This document shows positions 59,060-64,000 of a stretch of 64,000 nucleotides of DNA, piece after piece; position 1 is the first letter of the stretch, and every line of letters begins with the position of its first letter. Source of the stretch: Chlorobiota bacterium (GTDB taxonomy: Bacteria > Bacteroidota > Ignavibacteria > OLB7). The notes below the pieces were generated by a model. It did no database searches and was not told the origin of the DNA. It saw only the letters and a list, made by a program, of their open reading frames with translations. The position numbers and the translations under genes were made by a program. Where the stretch lies: positions 62,001 through 126,000 of the forward strand of contig JAQBOZ010000018.1 of the NCBI GenBank assembly GCA_028287785.1, written 5' to 3'.

Positions 59060-60871
59060 ATGAAGATCCCCATTATCACCGTGAGCATCAGCGAGGAAAT
59101 GGATGTGGTGGTGGCACGGCGGCGAACCCGCCAGATTGCGGAGCTTCTCGGCTTCGATGTGCATGACAGGACGCGGATTTCCACGGCCGCGTCGGAGATC
59201 GCCCGAAACGCGTTTGTCTACGGCGGCGGCGGGAAAGTGGAGTTCGAGATCGACGGGGAGGTCCCCAATCAGATGCTTGTCATCAGGGTGAGCGATCGCG
59301 GGCCCGGCATTGCCGACCTGAAACGAATCCTCTCCGGGCGCTATCAGTCCACGACCGGCATGGGGCTTGGCATCATCGGCACCCGGCGGCTGATGGACGG
59401 GATGACGATCGATTCGGCTCCGGGTGAGGGAACAACCGTGGAGCTGGCGAAGAAGCTGCCGGCGCGCTCCGGGCCGGTCAGCCGCCGGGATCTGATGGAG
59501 CTGGCCGGCAAGCTGGCCCGCGCCCTCCCGGAGATGCCGATGCAGGAGGTCCAGCGGCAGAACCAGGAGCTGCTGGCAACCCTGGAGGAGCTTAACCGGC
59601 GCCAGGAGGAGCTGGCCCGCCTGAACAACGAGCTGGAGGATACGAACCGCGGAGTGGTGGCGCTCTACGCGGAGCTGGATCAGAACGCCGAGCACCTCCG
59701 CCGTGCGGATGATCTGAAGTCCCGGTTTCTCTCCAACATGAGCCATGAGTTCAGGACCCCCCTCAACTCGATTCTGGCCCTCTCCCGCCTGCTCCTGGAT
59801 CGTACCGATGGCGACCTGACGGCCGAGCAGGAGAAGCAGGTCATGTTTATCCGCAAGGGGGCCGAGGCGCTTTCGGAACTGGTGAACGATCTGCTCGATC
59901 TGGCGAAGGTGGAGGCCGGCAAGATCGATGTCAACGCGGCCGAGTTCCGGGTCGTGGATCTGTTCGGCGCGCTTCGCGGGATGCTCCGCCCTCTGCTGAT
60001 GAACGAAGCCGTGAACCTGGCGATCGACACCGGCACGAATCTGCCGCCGGTGATGGGGGACGAGGGAAAAGTGGCGCAGATTCTCCGCAACCTGGTCTCC
60101 AATGCCCTCAAATTCACGGACGCCGGGGAGGTGCGGGTTTCGGCATTCCATATCCCCGAGAAGGATCTGATGCTCTTCAAGGTGGATGATACCGGCATCG
60201 GAATCCCGCCGGAACATCTTGAAAGCATCTTCCAGGAGTTCACCCAGGTCGAAAACCGACTCCAGCATCGGGTGAAGGGGACCGGCCTGGGACTCCCCCT
60301 CTCACGCAAACTGGCGGAGCTGATCGGCGGCGGGCTCTCCGTGGAGAGCACCGTGGGGGTCGGCTCCTCATTCTCGCTGCTGATCCCCAGAATCTACACG
60401 CCGGCGGGAGCGCAGGCGACCGTGGTGCTGAAACGGCACACCAGCCGGGAAACCGCGGAGCGAAAGTTCCGCATGGTCCTCTCGATCGACGATGAGGAGG
60501 TGTCGCGCTACATTATCAGGCAGAATCTTCTGAACACGAACTATATTGTCAGCGAGGCAAACGGAGGCTCCGAGGGGCTGATGAGAGCCCGCGAGGAACA
60601 TCCCGATATCATCATCCTCGATCTCGTAATGCCGGGCATGACCGGATTCGATATCCTTGAACGGCTCAAGGAAGATCCGTCCACGGGGGATATCCCGGTG
60701 ATTATCTTTACATCGAAGGAACTGACCGACATGGAACGGGATCGCCTGAATCAGAACGCGACGGCAATCCTTTCCAAGAACAATATCTCCCGCGAGGCTA
60801 TCCTTTCCACCATCGAGCGGGTGCTTGATGCGCGGGACCGTGATATGACGCCAAGCTCTCTGGAACGATAG
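59060..60871 (+). CDS. Hybrid histidine kinase with N-terminal RsbT-like domain
   Basis: 603 residues. Residues 1-135 form an RsbT-like GHKL domain (VARRRTRQIAELLGFDVHDRTRISTAASEIARNAFVYGGGGKVEFEI, DRGPGIADLKRILSGRYQSTTGMGLGIIGTRRLMDGMTI). A coiled-coil follows (~160-215; QRQNQELLATLEELNRRQEELARLNNELED). HisKA has His229 in NMSHEFRTPLNS; the HATPase has NLVSNALKFTD, DDTGIGI and GTGLGLPLS; the C-terminal receiver has Asp521 (IILDLVMPG) and a late AILSKNN Lys. The RsbT-like part could be recruited to RsbR/RsbS stressosomes or respond as RsbT does, switching the kinase. It follows the phosphatase by 37 bases. Confidence 0.94.
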   Translation: MKIPIITVSISEEMDVVVARRRTRQIAELLGFDVHDRTRISTAASEIARNAFVYGGGGKVEFEIDGEVPNQMLVIRVSDRGPGIADLKRILSGRYQSTTGMGLGIIGTRRLMDGMTIDSAPGEGTTVELAKKLPARSGPVSRRDLMELAGKLARALPEMPMQEVQRQNQELLATLEELNRRQEELARLNNELEDTNRGVVALYAELDQNAEHLRRADDLKSRFLSNMSHEFRTPLNSILALSRLLLDRTDGDLTAEQEKQVMFIRKGAEALSELVNDLLDLAKVEAGKIDVNAAEFRVVDLFGALRGMLRPLLMNEAVNLAIDTGTNLPPVMGDEGKVAQILRNLVSNALKFTDAGEVRVSAFHIPEKDLMLFKVDDTGIGIPPEHLESIFQEFTQVENRLQHRVKGTGLGLPLSRKLAELIGGGLSVESTVGVGSSFSLLIPRIYTPAGAQATVVLKRHTSRETAERKFRMVLSIDDEEVSRYIIRQNLLNTNYIVSEANGGSEGLMRAREEHPDIIILDLVMPGMTGFDILERLKEDPSTGDIPVIIFTSKELTDMERDRLNQNATAILSKNNISREAILSTIERVLDARDRDMTPSSLER

Positions 60872-60987
60872 ATCCGACCGGCGGAAGCCGCCCCCCGCTC
60901 ATCCGGCACCGGCAGCCTCAGCATGCCGGCCGGCACGGCAGCAGGCTCTCTCCGTCGCGCTCTCCGTTCTCTTACAAGTGCCAGATT

Positions 60988-62877
60988 ATGTCAACGCCAA
61001 CAGTTCTCAACGTCGACGACAACGACGCCGGCCGGTATGCCGTCAGCCGCATACTCCAGCTTGCCGGGTTCCAGGTCAGGGAGGCCGCAACCGGCCACTC
61101 CGCGCTCGACGTGGTATCGGAGGAGCCGCCGCAGATCATCCTGCTCGATATCAACCTTCCCGATATCAACGGCTTCGAGGTCTGCCGCCGCATCAAATCC
61201 ACCCCGGCCACCGCCAACATCCCGGTGCTGATGATGTCCGCATCGTTCATCCGCGACAGGGACAGGGTGCGCGGGCTGGACGGCGGGGCGGATGGATATC
61301 TGGCCGGGCCGCTGGAGCCGGAGGTGCTGATCGCCACGGTGCAGGCGCTGCTCCGCGTGCGGAAGGCGGAGGATGATCTCCAGATCTCCGCGCGCCAGTG
61401 GCAGACCACGTTCAACGCCATCGGCGACGGCGTTGCGCTGATCGACGAGAATGGGGCAGTGCTGCAATGCAACGATGCGTGGGCGCGCATCCTGGGGAAA
61501 TCCCGCGATGAGATCATCGGCCTGACATGCGCCGCTCTTTTCGATCCGGACAACGAGGGGATCTGCCAGCTCCCGTGCACGGACCCGGCGCAATTGAGAC
61601 AGCGCAGCTCATCCGATCTTCTCCGGGGGGAGAGCTGGCTTCAAATCAGTTCCGATCCGATTTACAGCCAGACGGGGGCGGTGGAGGGATGCGTCTGCAT
61701 TATCTCCGATATCACGCAGCGGAAGCACGCCGAGCAGGAACTGCAACGGGCAAAGGAGGCAGCGGAGGCGGCCGATCACGCAAAGGATCAGTTCCTCGCG
61801 GTCCTCAGCCACGAACTGCGAACCCCGCTGACGCCGGTGCTCACGGCGGTGCAGGCGCTTCACGATGAAACCGGCATGCCGGATCGCGCGGCGGCCTATA
61901 TCGAGATCATCCACCGGAACGTGGAACTGGAGGCGCGGCTGATCGACGACCTTCTGGACCTGACGCGCATAGCCAGGGAGAAGCTCCAGATCAATCTGGA
62001 GGCTGTCGATGCCCACTCCCTTCTGCGAAATGTGCTGGAGATCTGCCAGGCCGATATCAGCGAGAAGAAGATGAAGGTGACGATCGATCTGACGGCCAAA
62101 CGACATCACGTCCATGCCGATTCCGCCCGTCTCCAGCAGGTGTTCTGGAATCTTATCAAGAACGCCGTGAAGTTCACCCCGGACGGCGGCGAGCTTGCCA
62201 TCCGCACGTCGAACTCCCACCCGGATGAGCTGGCGATCCAGATCATCGACAGCGGCATCGGCATCGAGCCCCACATCCTCCCCCGCATCTTCGATGCGTT
62301 CGAGCAGGGAGAGCAGAGCATCACCCGCCAGTTCGGCGGCCTTGGGCTTGGGCTGGCGATCACCAAGGCGCTGGTGGATATGCATGGCGGCACGCTGGAG
62401 GCCACCAGCCAGGGGAAGGACCAGGGGGCGACATTCCTCGTGCGCCTGAAGGCCGTCGATGCCACGGGAACGGCATCACCGGCGCCGCAGGCGATGCCGC
62501 TTGAACAGCAGGAACGGCTGCCGGTCCGCATCCTGCTGGTGGACGATCATCTCGATACCAGCAAGGTGATGCAGATCCTCCTGGAGCGCCGCGGCTATCA
62601 GGTCGATACCGCCCACAGCGTCCAGTCCGCCCTGGATCTGGCCGGACAGAAGAAGTTCGATCTGCTGATCAGCGATATCGGCCTTCCCGATGGAAGCGGG
62701 CTGGATCTGATGCGGGCGATCCACGCGAATTACGATATCAAGGGAATTGCGCTGAGCGGGTTCGGGATGGAGGATGATATCCAGAAGAGCAAGGACGCAG
62801 GCTTTATCGATCACCTCACAAAGCCGGTCGGCTTCAACAAGCTCCACGAGGTGATCCAGCAACTGACCGAACGTTGA
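60988..62877 (+). CDS. Hybrid histidine kinase: receiver, PAS, HisKA, HATPase, receiver
   Basis: 629 residues. The N-terminal receiver (1-125) has Asp54 (ILLDINLPDINGFE), but the conserved Lys position reads DGYLAGPLEPE, so the usual Lys-Pro is missing. The PAS domain (~140-250) contains GVALIDENGAVLQCNDAWARILG. HisKA His275 is in LSHELRTPLTPVLTA; HATPase has FWNLIKNAVKFTP and GGLGLGLAI; the C-terminal receiver has Asp563 (ISDIGLPDGSG) and LTKPVGF. The last ~390 residues mirror the 52792-56109 kinase, indicating duplication. Last gene of the island, followed by a strong terminator. Confidence 0.94.
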   Translation: MSTPTVLNVDDNDAGRYAVSRILQLAGFQVREAATGHSALDVVSEEPPQIILLDINLPDINGFEVCRRIKSTPATANIPVLMMSASFIRDRDRVRGLDGGADGYLAGPLEPEVLIATVQALLRVRKAEDDLQISARQWQTTFNAIGDGVALIDENGAVLQCNDAWARILGKSRDEIIGLTCAALFDPDNEGICQLPCTDPAQLRQRSSSDLLRGESWLQISSDPIYSQTGAVEGCVCIISDITQRKHAEQELQRAKEAAEAADHAKDQFLAVLSHELRTPLTPVLTAVQALHDETGMPDRAAAYIEIIHRNVELEARLIDDLLDLTRIAREKLQINLEAVDAHSLLRNVLEICQADISEKKMKVTIDLTAKRHHVHADSARLQQVFWNLIKNAVKFTPDGGELAIRTSNSHPDELAIQIIDSGIGIEPHILPRIFDAFEQGEQSITRQFGGLGLGLAITKALVDMHGGTLEATSQGKDQGATFLVRLKAVDATGTASPAPQAMPLEQQERLPVRILLVDDHLDTSKVMQILLERRGYQVDTAHSVQSALDLAGQKKFDLLISDIGLPDGSGLDLMRAIHANYDIKGIALSGFGMEDDIQKSKDAGFIDHLTKPVGFNKLHEVIQQLTER

Positions 62878-62916
62878 GGCTCCCTGGCATGGCGCGGCGC
62901 GCAATGGATGTAACGC

Positions 62917-62950
62917 AGAGGGGGCTTCCGAATCATCGGAAGCCCCCTCT
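62917..62950 (+). terminator. Strong hairpin ending the signalling island
   Basis: AGAGGGGGCTTCCGA, loop ATCA, TCGGAAGCCCCCTCT: a perfect 15-bp stem 39 bases after the stop at 62877. The tail ATGGTTC has no T-run, so factor-assisted termination or 3'-end protection is also possible. Confidence 0.75.
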
Positions 62951-63077
62951 ATGGTTCAGGACGCCATCATCAGCCTTGTATTATCATATCACGCCTCAAC
63001 GTCGGGGGATGTGTTCGCATGGAGGGCCGGAAGGGAAACCATCGGTTCCATCGTGGCAATACATCAGTGGCGATACA

Positions 63078-63518
63078 TCAGGCATCGGCGCGCGAAGCCA
63101 CCCGGCCGGCCGGCCGCATCTCACCGACAACGCCACAGTACCCGAGGAGATAATTGAGCATCGGTTCGAGCATCATCGCCTGCGGGACGGTGAGCTCGCC
63201 GCATGTGCCGGCCACCAGCATATTCGCCTCCAGGCGCGCCAGCGCAACCCGGACAGCACCGGCAAAAGGGCTCGGCTTCCGATGAATCGGCCCGTCGCAC
63301 GCACGCTCCACCACCGACACCACCAGCTCGGCGGCCGAACGGAGATCGTGACGGATAGCGTTGGAAGGCCCATCGGAAGCGAGGTTCCTGATCTCAGCCA
63401 GCAGAGTGGCGGCGGCATGCCGGGCAAGCTGATGGCGAAGCTGTCCACCCATCGACGGCTTCATGTTTTTCAGCCCTGATAACTTTCTCATGATATGCTC
63501 GAATCGTTTGAAGTCCAT
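63078..63518 (-). CDS. Hypothetical helical protein
   Basis: 146 residues starting at the ATG at 63518. Mostly helical by composition (GGQLRHQLARHAAATLLAEIRNLA, LRSAAELVVSVVERACD, AGAVRVALARLEANMLVAG, VPQAMMLEPMLNYLLGYCGVVGEM). No signal peptide, no membrane helix and no family recognised; a four-helix-bundle fold is a guess from spacing. Convergent with the signalling island. Composition supports coding, but the start and function are uncertain. Confidence 0.5.
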   Translation of the reverse strand: MDFKRFEHIMRKLSGLKNMKPSMGGQLRHQLARHAAATLLAEIRNLASDGPSNAIRHDLRSAAELVVSVVERACDGPIHRKPSPFAGAVRVALARLEANMLVAGTCGELTVPQAMMLEPMLNYLLGYCGVVGEMRPAGRVASRADA

Positions 63519-63540
63519 TCCCGCCCCACCCTCTCATCCC

Positions 63541-63581
63541 CATGCGACGCGACTTCCGGGGGGCGGAAGTCGCGTCGCATG
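63541..63581. repeat. Perfect 17-bp-arm hairpin
   Basis: CATGCGACGCGACTTCC, a 7-base loop GGGGGGC, then GGAAGTCGCGTCGCATG. It lies between the partial gene at the right edge and the hypothetical protein gene, both on the minus strand, so it may terminate the former. It has no T-run and a different sequence from the TTTNAAA palindromes. Confidence 0.75.
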
Positions 63582-63627
63582 GCTCTCCATCGGTGTAGTG
63601 GCATGGGAGATACTGCTTCGTAACCGC

Positions 63628-64000
63628 TCAGTCGGTCAGGCTGGCAACCTCAGCGCGATAGGTTTCGCCGAACCGCGCGGCAACCGATGCCATGCTGACG
63701 GGGGAAACCTGGCGCGGGTTGAGAAAATGTTCCATCGTGACCTCGCCCGTCCGGCTGTCGTACCAGAGCGTGCCGACCGCCGAGCTGAAATTGAAGAGGG
63801 CGATCTTCCGCTGGAGCTGCTGTCTCTTTTCAGCGGAAAGCCCCTTCAACCGGGCGACGACGCAGCTCAGCGTGATCTTCTGCGAGCTCTCCTGGCGTAC
63901 CGTGCAGACCGTGACACCGGAGCGCGCGTCGGTCATGATGATCGCGTCGTTGGCGAGGGAGACCTTATAACTCGTCTGCTTGTTGAGATTATCTCTGATC
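63628..64000 (-). CDS. YbjN-like / chaperone-like domain protein (5' end cut by window edge)
   Basis: The frame stays open from the stop at 63628 to the right edge, 21 codons beyond the first ATG (63936), so the gene most likely begins outside the window. The visible part (SYKVSLANDAIIMTDARSGVTVCTVRQESSQKITLSCVVARLKGL, KIALFNFSSAVGTLWYDSRTGEVTMEHFLNPRQVSPVSMASVAARFGETYRAEVASL) has the alternating strand and final-helix pattern of YbjN/type III-secretion-chaperone-like folds (FNxxxxxGxLxxDxxxGxVxxExxL). The match is by style, not by search. The role is unknown. Confidence 0.65.
   Translation of the reverse strand, partial: IRDNLNKQTSYKVSLANDAIIMTDARSGVTVCTVRQESSQKITLSCVVARLKGLSAEKRQQLQRKIALFNFSSAVGTLWYDSRTGEVTMEHFLNPRQVSPVSMASVAARFGETYRAEVASLTD

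Overview
The window looks like chromosomal DNA from a GC-rich, Gram-negative member of the Bacteroidota/Chlorobiota (FCB) lineage. Several secreted proteins end in type IX secretion (T9SS) type-A-like tails (ASQPNPFNGST..., SLPNPFSGTTEI..., GSSPNPAH...). There is also a carboxypeptidase-regulatory-domain TonB receptor, an LptE-like lipoprotein, an OmpA/BamA-type barrel fused to a TolB-like propeller, and the C5 (hemA) haem pathway. A Candidatus Kapabacteria/Ignavibacteria-like host is my best guess; this is inference. No tRNA, rRNA, CRISPR array, transposase or phage gene was seen.

Layout. 1-7.5 kb: a secreted CAP-domain protein cut by the left edge, a secreted nuclease/phosphatase-fold lipoprotein, phhB, a small lipoprotein, an SDR, a divergent QueA-like protein and a haem/copper-monooxygenase-like lipoprotein. 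8-13.2 kb: M61 peptidase, thioredoxin-fold protein, a secreted protein of the family often mislabelled asparagine synthetase B, and HflX. 13.5-24.6 kb: a surface-protein island (TonB receptor plus four secreted proteins sharing N- or C-terminal modules), with two look-alike leader hairpins. 25-32.3 kb: housekeeping and envelope genes (purine nucleoside phosphorylase, GT2, LptE, sigma-54 activator, B12-binding subunit, DinB-like, desaturase). 32.4-38.3 kb: an FtsX-type permease without visible ATPase and a peptidase/propeller/barrel protein. 38.6-48 kb: SDR, TerC, a tight hemX-like/hemA/hemC/hemD/hemE run, rodA and a small membrane-anchored protein. 48.6-52.5 kb: a full-length BchH-type magnesium chelatase large subunit with no chlorophyll gene beside it. 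52.8-62.9 kb: a signalling island in which an RsbR-RsbS-RsbT stressosome module and a GHKL-SpoIIE phosphatase are embedded among three hybrid histidine kinases. 63-64 kb: a hypothetical protein and a gene cut by the right edge.

The most unusual content: (i) the stressosome module apparently wired to hybrid kinases, one of which carries an RsbT-like domain at its N-terminus; (ii) the orphan BchH; (iii) three copies of a ~300-bp self-complementary repeat without coding capacity; (iv) a second repeat that begins immediately after the stop codon of two unrelated surface-protein genes; (v) a family of perfect palindromes centred on TTTNAAA; (vi) two conserved leader hairpins before surface-protein genes.

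Starts were moved inward from the longest reading frame where a signal peptide, ribosome binding site or repeat boundary argued for it (positions 2921, 3073, 4967, 9826, 13189, 15653, 19319, 22684, 24591, 31067, 34939, 38332, 38640, 42006, 42826, 47988, 57245, 57615, 58027). Large antisense open frames are common in this high-GC sequence and were rejected.
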